DNA of 12,870 bases from Patescibacteria group bacterium UBA6102 (GCA_002423555.1 DIWQ01000018.1:1-12870), one strand, 5' to 3'; positions 1-5,965 are shown, numbered from the stretch's first letter. Numbers and translations are program-made. Notes: a model not told the origin generated them from the letters alone.

Positions 1-68
1 AAACTCGCAGAAGCAAGACTTCCGCAAACCGTTTGGTAAAAAAAGACGGGCAGATTATTTTTAAATAA
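1..68 (+). other. possible 3' end of an upstream gene
   Basis: All three forward frames run open from the window edge: frame 1 stops at 37-39, frame 2 at 62-64 and frame 3 at 66-68. Frames 2 and 3 both encode short Lys/Arg-rich tails that would suit the C-terminus of a nucleic-acid-binding protein. I cannot tell which frame is real or name the product. It is listed only because the window probably begins inside a gene. Confidence 0.25.
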
Positions 69-206
69 AACCCATCAAGTGCGCAATAATATCGAGCGTA
101 GCGATTAGCCCGCAAAATAGTTGTATCGCTAAAACCGCGTAGTTTTTAACACGATATGTTGGTATCGCCAGCTGCCAGAAGCGATGCTTTGGATCGGGCG
201 GATTTT

Positions 207-215
207 TGGTAGAAT
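207..215 (+). promoter_or_regulatory. extended -10 promoter for the HIT gene
   Basis: The sequence TGGTAGAAT (TG at 207-208, -10 hexamer TAGAAT at 210-215) fits an extended -10 element. A transcript would start near 222, about 20 nt before the ATG at 242. No convincing -35 is visible; TTTGGA at 188-193 is the best candidate. The same nonamer recurs upstream of the cyclophilin gene (5049-5057), which supports it as a real promoter in this genome. Confidence 0.55.
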
Positions 216-241
216 GAAGAAACAGCATAAATTTCGGGACA

Positions 242-874
242 ATGGATAAAATTAAAAATTGCGTGTTTTGCGATCTGAAATTAAACAAAGGCGAAGTAAT
301 TTTTGAGACGGAAAATTTTTTCGCCGGCATCGGCATCGGACTGGCCGCGCCGGGGCACGTGATGCTGATTCCCAAAAAACATTTTGCCTGTTGCGCCGAT
401 ATTTTGAAAGATTTGCGGCCGGAATTTGAGGATTTAAAAAGCTTGATTTTTGAGAAAATCAAGGATGCGTTCGGCACGCCGTTTTTGGTGGAATACGGCG
501 TTTTCGGGCAGAGTGTTTCCCACGCGCATTTGCATTTCATTCCCAAAATCAGAAAAGCAACCGAATTTTATCCCGCCTACGAGATTAAGGATATTTTTCG
601 GGAAATGCAAATTCCGGATGGTATTCCGGTGCGGCCGGCATTGTGGAAAACGGCGGCCGCGATGAAAAGGCAAAACGGCGGTTATGTTTTTTTGCAAAAC
701 GGCGATTACGCGGTTTTGTTTGAGCGGTTTGAAAAAGAATTGTCATACCGCCACTTTTTCAACGAAAAAATGGGGGTAAAAGATGTTCCCGCTCGATGGC
801 AAGACACTACTGCGGAGCAAGAAAAAATTGATGTCGTCAAAAAACAAATTACTTGCCAACTTTTAAAATTCTAG
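242..874 (+). CDS. HIT-family nucleotide hydrolase/transferase with C-terminal extension
   Basis: This 210-residue protein belongs to the histidine triad superfamily, cytoplasmic enzymes that hydrolyse or transfer nucleoside phosphates (Ap4A-type, adenylylated amines and similar substrates). The N-terminus has a C7-x-x-C10 pair typical of zinc-binding HIT proteins. The hallmark triad HAHLHFI is at residues 94-100, in which the middle His (H96) would be the nucleophile. The HIT core ends near residue 110. About 100 further residues follow, longer than minimal Hint proteins (about 110-130 aa), and contain a conserved-looking segment YRHFF...RWQ near residues 169-187. The exact substrate cannot be assigned. 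No Shine-Dalgarno motif precedes the ATG. The gene converges on nagZ and has its own promoter, so it is probably monocistronic. Confidence 0.88.
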   Translation: MDKIKNCVFCDLKLNKGEVIFETENFFAGIGIGLAAPGHVMLIPKKHFACCADILKDLRPEFEDLKSLIFEKIKDAFGTPFLVEYGVFGQSVSHAHLHFIPKIRKATEFYPAYEIKDIFREMQIPDGIPVRPALWKTAAAMKRQNGGYVFLQNGDYAVLFERFEKELSYRHFFNEKMGVKDVPARWQDTTAEQEKIDVVKKQITCQLLKF

Positions 875-892
875 CTTCAACTTGCATAAAAT

Positions 893-926
893 AACATCCT
901 TACATACTTGAGTATGTAAGGATGTT
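893..926. terminator. bidirectional terminator: perfect 16-bp inverted repeat
   Basis: Positions 893-908 are the exact reverse complement of 911-926, separated by only two bases; the folded RNA would be a 15-bp stem with a TTGA tetraloop. It lies 18 bases after the HIT stop and between convergent genes. It is followed by CTTTAT on the + strand and by ATTTTAT on the - strand, so the U tracts are modest in both directions. A shared terminator is the simplest reading. Confidence 0.7.
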
Positions 927-1000
927 CTTTATACTTCGGGTTCTGTCCGGGGTATTTTATTTACCCGCCAGAATACCTTGGGGTTTTGCTCCGGCGTAGT

Positions 1001-2269
1001 TTATTTCAGCTTTTCTTTCATTTTTATTATGCGGGCGTAAGATTCGTTGATGCGGGATTCGGAGATTTGGCCGTCAAGAACCGCCTGCAGAATAATATCG
1101 CGGGCGCGCCGGGCGACGGAGTCGTCGTATTCCGCGCCGTTGTTGGAAAGAATCAGCACATCGCAACCGGCATTGATCGCGCGGACGATGGCGTCCTCAA
1201 ATCCGTAATTGTCAACAATCGCGCCCATTTGCATATCATCGGAGAACACGACGCCGTCAAATCCCAAATTTTGGCGCAGAATTTCTTTGATGAACTTTTC
1301 CGAAAGCGTGGCGGGATATTCCGGATCAATGTTTCGGTTGATCACATGCGCGGTCATCACCGAATCCGCGCCGCCGCTTCCAATCAATTCCGCGTAAGGC
1401 GCCAACTCCTGCTCTTCATAGGAGGCGGTGATATCGGGCAGTCCCAAATGGCTGTCGGCGTCCGCACTGCCGTGGCCGGGAAAATGTTTGAGTGCCGTCA
1501 AAACGCCGAAGGCGCGGTGCGCGGCGATGAGGGTGCGGGCGTAGCCGGCGACGGTTTCGGGGTTGTCCGAATAGGATCTTTCCAGCGCGCCGATTGCCGG
1601 GCTTTCGGGATTCAGATTCAGATCCACCACCGGCGCGAAATTGATGTTGAATCCCAAATCGGCCAACTGCCGCGCCAGCGTCCAATATTCGTTAATCGCG
1701 GCCAGGCCGCTTTTTTCCGCCAAGGATTGCGCCGAGCTAATTTTGGAGAATCCCATTGAAGGTTTTAACCGGTTGATCAGTCCGCCTTCGGCGTCAACGG
1801 CAACCAGCAGGGGTTCGTTCTTGGCATATCCTTTCAGATCGGCAACCAGTTTTTTTGTTTGTTCCCGGTCAACAATGTTGCGCGGCCGGCTTTTTGACGG
1901 CGCATCGTAGTCAAACAAAATCACGCCGCCCAAATTCAATTCCCCGATTGTTTTGGCGATATCGGAATTGGCGTCGATCGCGATGCCGCGAAAGCCGAGC
2001 ATCAACATTTGGCCGATTTTTTCTTTCAACGGCCGGATCGCTTCTTCTTCCCGGGCAATTTTTTCGGCGTGGAAATATTCAAAAACCAGCGTTGAACAAA
2101 ACAGAAAAACCGCCAGCGCTTTCACTGTCGCGCTTTTGTTGATTTTTTTCCGCCGCCGCCACTGCGCCCTGATGAATTTTTTGGAATTTGCCGCGGCTTT
2201 TTTCACCGCAAAAGCACCCGCGCCCGCGAATTTTTTCAAAAATTTCAATTTTTGCGACAGTTTGGACAT
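1001..2269 (-). CDS. nagZ: membrane-anchored GH3 beta-N-acetylhexosaminidase (NagZ-like)
   Basis: This is a 422-residue glycoside hydrolase family 3 protein, expected to remove beta-1,4-linked N-acetylglucosamine from muropeptides or related glycans. The NagZ-specific acid/base loop KHFPGHG begins at residue 261 and ends in D272-S-H274, the Asp/His dyad that replaces the usual GH3 acid. The nucleophile lies in VFSDDMQMGAI (341-351, D344). The sugar-binding AVDAEGGLINRL stretch is at 157-168. Residues 1-46 are very basic, and 48-65 form one hydrophobic helix, predicting a type II anchor with an external catalytic domain. E. coli NagZ is cytosolic and lacks this anchor. The protein is otherwise full length. 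It converges on the HIT gene and diverges from the MFS-like gene 54 bp away. Start at 2269 is the first Met, with no Shine-Dalgarno motif. Confidence 0.9.
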   Translation of the reverse strand: MSKLSQKLKFLKKFAGAGAFAVKKAAANSKKFIRAQWRRRKKINKSATVKALAVFLFCSTLVFEYFHAEKIAREEEAIRPLKEKIGQMLMLGFRGIAIDANSDIAKTIGELNLGGVILFDYDAPSKSRPRNIVDREQTKKLVADLKGYAKNEPLLVAVDAEGGLINRLKPSMGFSKISSAQSLAEKSGLAAINEYWTLARQLADLGFNINFAPVVDLNLNPESPAIGALERSYSDNPETVAGYARTLIAAHRAFGVLTALKHFPGHGSADADSHLGLPDITASYEEQELAPYAELIGSGGADSVMTAHVINRNIDPEYPATLSEKFIKEILRQNLGFDGVVFSDDMQMGAIVDNYGFEDAIVRAINAGCDVLILSNNGAEYDDSVARRARDIILQAVLDGQISESRINESYARIIKMKEKLK

Positions 2270-2289
2270 ATCGGCGATTTGGCGCTAAC

Positions 2290-2318
2290 ATTATAGTATA
2301 ACCGTGATGAAATTGCCA
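2290..2318 (-). promoter_or_regulatory. nagZ promoter
   Basis: On the - strand a consensus TATAAT occupies 2295-2290. A weak -35 (TGGCAA, 2318-2313) lies 17 bp upstream. Transcription would start near 2283, giving a leader of about 14 nt before the nagZ ATG. The -10 overlaps the candidate -10 of the divergent MFS-like gene. Confidence 0.6.
2292..2302 (+). promoter_or_regulatory. candidate -10 for the MFS-like gene
   Basis: TATAGT (2292-2297) and TATAAC (2297-2302) overlap on the + strand, 22-27 bases before the ATG at 2324, so the leader would be very short. No good -35 is visible. The site overlaps the nagZ -10 on the other strand, so the two promoters would compete for polymerase. Confidence 0.35.
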
Positions 2319-2323
2319 TTTTT

Positions 2324-2938
2324 ATGGATTTCCCCTTTTTGAATTTTTTCAAGATTATCGGCGGACTTTTCCCAGCGAGGAGACTGAACAAAAGTTTGCG
2401 GGTGTTGGCGATGGTCAACACCGCAATGGTGTTTATCGTGGCAATGTTCTCCCCGTTCTACGCGGTTTATGTGCAGGACAAAATCGGCGGCAGTTTGGCA
2501 ATTGCCGGTTTCTCCTGGGCGGTTTATCCGATCGTGGCGGGAATTTTGATTTTTCTTTTCAGCCAATGGGGAATGAAAGTGAAAGAACAGGAGCTTTTGC
2601 TGGCGGTGGGATATTTTATCCGCGGATTGGTTTTTTTAAGCTATGCGTTTATGGGGAGCATCGCCCAGTTGATCTTTACGCAAGTTTTATGGGGCATCGG
2701 ATCGGCGCTGGGAGTGCCGGCGTTTGACGCCACCTACGGCAAGCACACCAGTAGCGAGAAATCAATTGCCGAGTGGGGGCAGTGGGAGGGCATGGCTTAT
2801 GTCGCCACCGGCGCGGCGGCATTGATCAGCGGATTTGTGATCCAGCTGGTGGGATATTTTTGGTTGTTTTGCCTGATGTCGGCCGCGTCCATCTTTTTGG
2901 GGATTTATATTTGGCTTTTGCCGCGCGATTTGCTGTGA
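2324..2938 (+). CDS. six-helix MFS-like membrane protein (half transporter)
   Basis: This 204-residue integral membrane protein has about six hydrophobic segments (approximately residues 30-50, 58-80, 88-108, 112-135, 148-172 and 174-198). The pattern resembles the N-terminal half of a major facilitator superfamily permease, which normally has 12 helices and about 400 residues. A hydrophilic stretch near 137-152 (KHTSSEKSIAEWGQWEG) sits between helices 4 and 5, where MFS proteins carry a conserved acidic/amphipathic segment. No second half follows: 2939-3333 has no transporter-like frame. It may work as a homodimer, be the remnant of a truncated permease, or belong to a small six-TM family. 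No substrate can be inferred. No in-frame start codon lies upstream of 2324 and no Shine-Dalgarno motif is present. Confidence 0.7.
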   Translation: MDFPFLNFFKIIGGLFPARRLNKSLRVLAMVNTAMVFIVAMFSPFYAVYVQDKIGGSLAIAGFSWAVYPIVAGILIFLFSQWGMKVKEQELLLAVGYFIRGLVFLSYAFMGSIAQLIFTQVLWGIGSALGVPAFDATYGKHTSSEKSIAEWGQWEGMAYVATGAAALISGFVIQLVGYFWLFCLMSAASIFLGIYIWLLPRDLL

Positions 2939-2993
2939 TGCCGGCGATTTTTAAAAAGATTTTTTAAACCACGATTTTTAATCCGCGCAAGTC

Positions 2994-3021
2994 TTGAATT
3001 TTTTTTTGCAACGGATAGAAT
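2994..3021 (+). promoter_or_regulatory. promoter upstream of the glyA leader
   Basis: TTGAAT (2994-2999) and TAGAAT (3016-3021) are separated by 16 bp, a good sigma-70-type arrangement. Transcription would start near 3028, giving a 5' leader of about 300 nt before glyA. A second possible -35 (TTGAAA, 3231-3236) lies closer to the gene but lacks a good -10. Confidence 0.5.
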
Positions 3022-3028
3022 GAAGCAA

Positions 3029-3333
3029 TGATTTCGTTTCGGCGAAATCAGGGAATCAGGTTCTGCGCCCGATTTTTGTCAGAGTTCTCCGAATTTTTCG
3101 GCCGCGCGGCCGTCGCAATCCCTCTTTCTTTTTTTTGGAAAAAGAAACACTTGTCGGCATCTGTCTGATGTTGAAATTTTTGAATTTGCCGTTGCCGCCG
3201 CCAGAGGCGTTTTTTTGAAAAATTTTGCTTTTTGAAATTCTTAACAAAAAATTTTACCCGCTGCCGCCTGCGGTTTGTTTTTTAGCGGATCGCGACCGGC
3301 GGTTCGACGACATTCAGCCGGCGGCGGAAAAAT
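3029..3333 (+). promoter_or_regulatory. long structured non-coding leader before glyA
   Basis: No convincing gene occupies this stretch. It opens with an 8-bp hairpin (3029-3036 with 3043-3050, loop TTTCGG). It continues with a perfect 14-bp palindrome (3099-3112), an inverted repeat TTTCTTTTT/AAAAAGAAA (3125-3133 with 3139-3147), a short CGCC/GGCG stem followed by seven T (3199-3216), and a CCGC/GCGG stem followed by TTTGTTTTTT (3258-3283). The last two resemble weak intrinsic terminators, so the leader could attenuate glyA. I compared it by eye with the glycine and tetrahydrofolate riboswitch consensus and recognise neither. Alternatively it could be ordinary spacer containing a small RNA. 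Confidence 0.4.
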
Positions 3334-4578
3334 ATGAAAACAATGATTTCATTGGTGCGCCGGCATAATGAATGGCGCCGCAACTGTGTTAATTTGATCG
3401 CTTCGGAGAACGTGATGTCGCCGGCGTGTGAAAAGCTTTACGTGTCCGATTTGATGCATCGTTATGCGGAAGGCACGCCGCGCAAGCGCTATTACCGCGG
3501 TTTGGAATATATTGACCAAATTGAAGAGCTGGTTCAGGAAGAATTCAAAAAGCATTTTGGCGCCGGGTTTTGCGATGCCCGGCCGATTTCGGGGACGCTG
3601 GCCAACTATGCGGCGTTTGCCGCGATCTCTTCGCGCGGCGACAAAATTTTGTCGCTGGGGGTGGAGCATGGTTCCCATGTTTCCCATGAAAAGGCGGGCG
3701 CGGCGGGAACACTTGGATTGGAAGTGGGATGGTTGGAATATAACGATGATTGCACAATGAACGCGGAAAAATCCTGTGCCAAAATTTTGGAATATAGGCC
3801 GCGGTTTATCGTTATCGGCGGATCGGTGATTCTTTTTCCTCAGCCGATCAAAGAATTGCGCGAGGCATGCGACAAAGTCGGCGCCAGAATCATCTATGAC
3901 GCGGCGCATGTTTTGGGATTGATCGCCGGTGGGATGTTTCAGGATCCGTTGCGAGAGGGTGCCGATATTATCACCACCTCCACTCATAAAACTTTTCCCG
4001 GTCCGCAGGGAGGAATGATTTTGGGAAATGTGGGCGAAGAAACACAAAAGAAAATTCAAACGGCGGTATTTCCGCAGTTTTCTTCCAACCATCATTTGCA
4101 TCGCTTGCCGGCGCTTTACGGCGCTCTGCGCGAAATGCAGGCGTTTGGCAAAAACTACGCGGCGCAAATTATCGGCAACGCGCAGGCGCTGGCGGGCGAA
4201 TTGTGTAATTTGGGATTTGACGTATTGGCAAAAAACCGGGGATTTACGCAATCGCATCAGGTGTTGGTCAACTGCGGTATGCCGGGCGCGGGCGGCGAGG
4301 CGGCGTCGCTTTTGGAGCGCGCCAATATTATTTTGAACAAAAACATCATTCCCGGCGATGGCACTAATCCTAAAAATCCGCGCGGCATCCGCATCGGCGT
4401 GCAGGAAATGACGAGGTTTGGTATGAAAGAAGACGAAATGAAACGGATCGCCGGATTTATCAAGGCGGTGGTTTTGGACAAAAAAAATCCCGAAGCCGCG
4501 GGTAAAGAAGTTGCGGCGTTCCGCGCGGATTATCAAACCGCGCAGTATTGTTTTGAAAGCGGAAAGTTTGCTTTTTAA
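3334..4578 (+). CDS. glyA: serine hydroxymethyltransferase
   Basis: This PLP enzyme of 414 residues interconverts serine and glycine while charging a folate or pterin carrier with a one-carbon unit in the cytosol. The PLP lysine is K219 in STHKTFPGPQGG. The cofactor-ring Asp/His motif is YDAAH (188-192). The N-terminal LIASEN (21-26), MHRYAEG (41-47) and YYRG (53-56) blocks are diagnostic, and the substrate carboxylate Arg is in GIRIG (351-355). The EMTRFGM ending of that block and the overall length look closer to archaeal and CPR SHMTs than to E. coli GlyA. The start at 3334 is the only usable one, because an in-frame stop lies at 3283-3285 and no ATG/GTG/TTG intervenes. The N-terminus is slightly short for the family. 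No Shine-Dalgarno motif is seen. Confidence 0.93.
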   Translation: MKTMISLVRRHNEWRRNCVNLIASENVMSPACEKLYVSDLMHRYAEGTPRKRYYRGLEYIDQIEELVQEEFKKHFGAGFCDARPISGTLANYAAFAAISSRGDKILSLGVEHGSHVSHEKAGAAGTLGLEVGWLEYNDDCTMNAEKSCAKILEYRPRFIVIGGSVILFPQPIKELREACDKVGARIIYDAAHVLGLIAGGMFQDPLREGADIITTSTHKTFPGPQGGMILGNVGEETQKKIQTAVFPQFSSNHHLHRLPALYGALREMQAFGKNYAAQIIGNAQALAGELCNLGFDVLAKNRGFTQSHQVLVNCGMPGAGGEAASLLERANIILNKNIIPGDGTNPKNPRGIRIGVQEMTRFGMKEDEMKRIAGFIKAVVLDKKNPEAAGKEVAAFRADYQTAQYCFESGKFAF

Positions 4579-4596
4579 AACAATTAGTGTTATCAT
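4568..4596 (+). promoter_or_regulatory. promoter for the RRM gene inside the glyA 3' end
   Basis: TTGCTT (4568-4573), a 17-bp spacer and TATCAT (4591-4596) preceded by TG at 4588-4589 form a good extended -10 promoter. It overlaps the last codons and stop of glyA. Transcription would begin near 4603 and leave a leader of about 90 nt. Confidence 0.55.
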
Positions 4597-4602
4597 AGGG
4601 GC

Positions 4603-4694
4603 ATAAGCGTAGGTGTTTCTCCAAGGTTTTCTTAAATTAAAATTTTAAGTACCGGCGAGCGGGTCGCCCTACCAAGTTAATTTTTCGCATTCAA
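4603..4694 (+). promoter_or_regulatory. structured 5' leader of the RRM gene
   Basis: The leader contains an A/T hairpin (4631-4636 with 4644-4649) followed by a G/C hairpin GGCGA/TCGCC (4654-4658 with 4664-4668). The flanks GTAGG (4609-4613) and CCTAC (4668-4672) are complementary. Cold-inducible RNA-binding protein genes in other bacteria often have regulated leaders. That role here is inferred. The GTAGG...CCTAC boundary also resembles a decayed relative of the repeat at 5791-5899. Confidence 0.35.
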
Positions 4695-4994
4695 ATGAAC
4701 AAGAAGTTATATGTGGGCGGATTGCCTTACAGCACCACCCAAGACGGCTTGCAACAGGGGTTTTCGGCCGCCGGCAACGTTGAATCGGCGATCGTGATCA
4801 CCGACAAGATGTCCGGCCGCTCAAAGGGTTTCGGATTCGTGGAATTTGCCACTGAAGAAGAAGCCGCCAAGGCCATTGAAATGTTCAACGGCCAGGAATT
4901 TGAAGGCCGCCGCATCACCGTCAGCGAAGCTCGCCCGATGGAACCGCGCGCGCCTCGCCGCGATTTCAACGACAACGGTTACGGCGATCGCTAG
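4695..4994 (+). CDS. small single-RRM RNA-binding protein
   Basis: This 99-residue protein is essentially one RNA recognition motif. RNP2 is LYVGGL (5-10) and RNP1 is KGFGFVEF (44-51), with both aromatic positions that stack on RNA bases intact. A short basic, Gly/Asn-containing tail (81-99) follows. Proteins of this type (Rbp family of cyanobacteria and many CPR bacteria) bind single-stranded RNA and are often cold-induced. The tail is too short to be a full RGG domain. The gene has its own promoter in the glyA 3' end, and a strong terminator follows 17 bases after the stop, so it is a single-gene transcript. No Shine-Dalgarno motif precedes the ATG. Confidence 0.92.
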   Translation: MNKKLYVGGLPYSTTQDGLQQGFSAAGNVESAIVITDKMSGRSKGFGFVEFATEEEAAKAIEMFNGQEFEGRRITVSEARPMEPRAPRRDFNDNGYGDR

Positions 4995-5005
4995 TCTTTG
5001 CAAGC

Positions 5006-5036
5006 AAAAATCTCCCCGCAAGGGGAGTTTTGTTTT
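5006..5036 (+). terminator. intrinsic terminator after the RRM gene
   Basis: CTCCCC (5012-5017) pairs with GGGGAG (5022-5027) around a GCAA tetraloop. An A5 run precedes the stem and TTTTGTTTT (5028-5036) follows it. This is a textbook Rho-independent terminator. Confidence 0.9.
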
Positions 5037-5057
5037 CCGCGGGCAATGTGGTAGAAT
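5030..5057 (+). promoter_or_regulatory. cyclophilin promoter
   Basis: TGGTAGAAT (5049-5057; -10 TAGAAT at 5052-5057) lies 16 bp downstream of TTGTTT (5030-5035). The -35 is embedded in the U tract of the preceding terminator, a compact terminator/promoter overlap. The transcript would start near 5064, about 24 nt before the ATG. Confidence 0.6.
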
Positions 5058-5087
5058 GATCTTCGTCGATGATAAATTTAAAAAAAG

Positions 5088-5774
5088 ATGAATAAGCAAA
5101 TCACGATTATTTTATTGGGAGCGGCCGTGGTTGCCGCGATTACCTTCGCGGTTATGAGCAGTCAAAAAAATCAAAAAGAAACGCCGAAAACGGAAATAAA
5201 TAATAATCAAGAAATGAAGGAGAGCGCTTCCGCCGGGGTTGGTAATGCCGAAAATATGAGCAGTGCCGCGCCGGCGCTTGATCCTGAATATCAAAAAATT
5301 ATGAATGCCACCATCAAAACTTCATTGGGAGAAATAAAAGTTGAACTTGCCGGCGACAAAACGCCCATCACCGCCGGCAATTTTGCCAAGTTGGCGGAAA
5401 ATGGATTCTATGACGGCGTGAAATTTCATCGGGTGATTTCGGGATTTATGATCCAAGGCGGCGATCCCCTGACCAAGGATGACGCGCGAAAAGAGTCGTG
5501 GGGCACCGGCGGGCCGGGGTATAAATTCAATGACGAGCCGTTTGAGGGAGAGTATTCGCGCGGCACAATCGCCATGGCCAATTCCGGTCCCAACACCAAC
5601 GGGAGCCAGTTTTTCATTATGCACCAAGATTATCCTTTGCCGCCGTCATACGTAATTTTTGGCAAAGTTTTGGAGGGTATGGAAGTTGTTGATGCAATTG
5701 CCGCGCTCAAAACCGATGCCAGCGACCGCCCGCTGGTCCCGCCGGTGATTGAAAGCATCATCGTTAATCGTTAA
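5088..5774 (+). CDS. membrane-anchored cyclophilin-type peptidyl-prolyl isomerase
   Basis: This is a 228-residue protein. Residues 6-23 form one hydrophobic helix preceded by a single Lys, so a signal anchor (or uncleaved signal peptide) would place the rest outside the membrane. A polar linker rich in Lys, Asn, Ser and Ala spans about 25-66. A cyclophilin domain that catalyses cis-trans isomerisation of X-Pro bonds occupies about 72-228. Active-site residues are visible: FHRVI (113-117, catalytic R115), F120, Q123 in MIQGGD, and NGSQFFI (171-177). The cyclosporin-contact Trp of human CypA is absent, the region reading YPLPPSYVIFG as in many bacterial forms. It probably aids folding of exported proteins. 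It has its own promoter, and a hairpin with a T tract follows. Confidence 0.92.
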   Translation: MNKQITIILLGAAVVAAITFAVMSSQKNQKETPKTEINNNQEMKESASAGVGNAENMSSAAPALDPEYQKIMNATIKTSLGEIKVELAGDKTPITAGNFAKLAENGFYDGVKFHRVISGFMIQGGDPLTKDDARKESWGTGGPGYKFNDEPFEGEYSRGTIAMANSGPNTNGSQFFIMHQDYPLPPSYVIFGKVLEGMEVVDAIAALKTDASDRPLVPPVIESIIVNR

Positions 5775-5790
5775 TCTTCAATATATCCGT

Positions 5791-5899
5791 ATTCGTAGGG
5801 GCGGGCATTGTGCCCGTCCTTTTTGCGTTTGAATTTTAGGGGCAAACCCTTGTGGTTGCCCTTTGAGTGTGGGCGGCCATAAAAGCCGCCCCTACGAAT
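5791..5899. repeat. three-hairpin intergenic repeat with 14-bp terminal inverted repeats
   Basis: Positions 5791-5804 are the exact reverse complement of 5886-5899. Inside lie three GC-rich hairpins: CGGGCA/TGCCCG (5802-5807 with 5811-5816), GGGCAA/TTGCCC (5840-5845 with 5856-5861) and GGGCGGC/GCCGCCC (5871-5877 with 5885-5891). The architecture resembles the GTAGGGGC...GCCCCTAC class of dispersed REP/MITE-like intergenic repeats found in many bacteria. No open reading frame lies inside, so any mobility would be non-autonomous. It sits exactly between the cyclophilin and mnmA genes. Confidence 0.7.
5802..5824 (+). terminator. likely terminator after the cyclophilin gene
   Basis: The first hairpin of the repeat (5802-5807 with 5811-5816) is followed by TCC and five T (5820-5824), 27 bases after the cyclophilin stop. 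The repeat thus may have been adopted as a transcription terminator. Confidence 0.5.
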
Positions 5900-5949
5900 G
5901 TGCGGGCTTCTGAATTTTTATGATTGGCTATGGATTTTTGGGCGAGAAG

Positions 5950-5958
5950 TGGTAGATT
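5950..5958 (+). promoter_or_regulatory. extended -10 directly before mnmA
   Basis: TGGTAGATT (TG at 5950-5951, -10 TAGATT at 5953-5958) is a near match to the TGGTAGAAT motif used elsewhere in the window. Transcription would begin at about 5964-5966, at the mnmA ATG itself, so the mRNA may be leaderless. No good -35 is seen. Confidence 0.45.
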
Positions 5959-5965
5959 TAAGGAG

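Noticed and set aside
986..1759. A 257-codon + strand frame opposite nagZ
   Set aside because: It overlaps the catalytic region of nagZ in antisense, shows no motifs, and the nagZ reading is strongly supported by the NagZ acid/base and nucleophile motifs.
3028..3168. A 46-codon + strand frame in the glyA leader starting at the predicted transcription start
   Set aside because: Its composition is unlike a conserved protein (Phe/Arg/Lys-rich, derived from the hairpins and T runs), and no similar small gene is recognisable; structure in RNA explains the sequence better.
3056..3247. A 63-codon Lys/Arg-rich frame on the - strand between the MFS-like gene and glyA
   Set aside because: Low-complexity basic translation of A/T-rich spacer, with no promoter or domain.
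3299..3312. GGTTCGA, resembling a tRNA T-loop
   Set aside because: The flanking bases do not form a T stem and no acceptor, D or anticodon arms are found nearby.
3286..3333. Possible frameshifted N-terminal extension of glyA (a +1 frame reading DDIQPAAEKYEN)
   Set aside because: No start codon begins this frame and SHMTs of this type can start close to the ISLVRRHNEW block; one base of sequencing error cannot be excluded but is not needed.
3349..4596. A 415-codon open frame on the - strand covering all of glyA
   Set aside because: It is exactly antisense to a gene with unmistakable SHMT motifs, its product is rich in Arg, His and Phe with no recognisable domain, and it arises from the codon bias of glyA.
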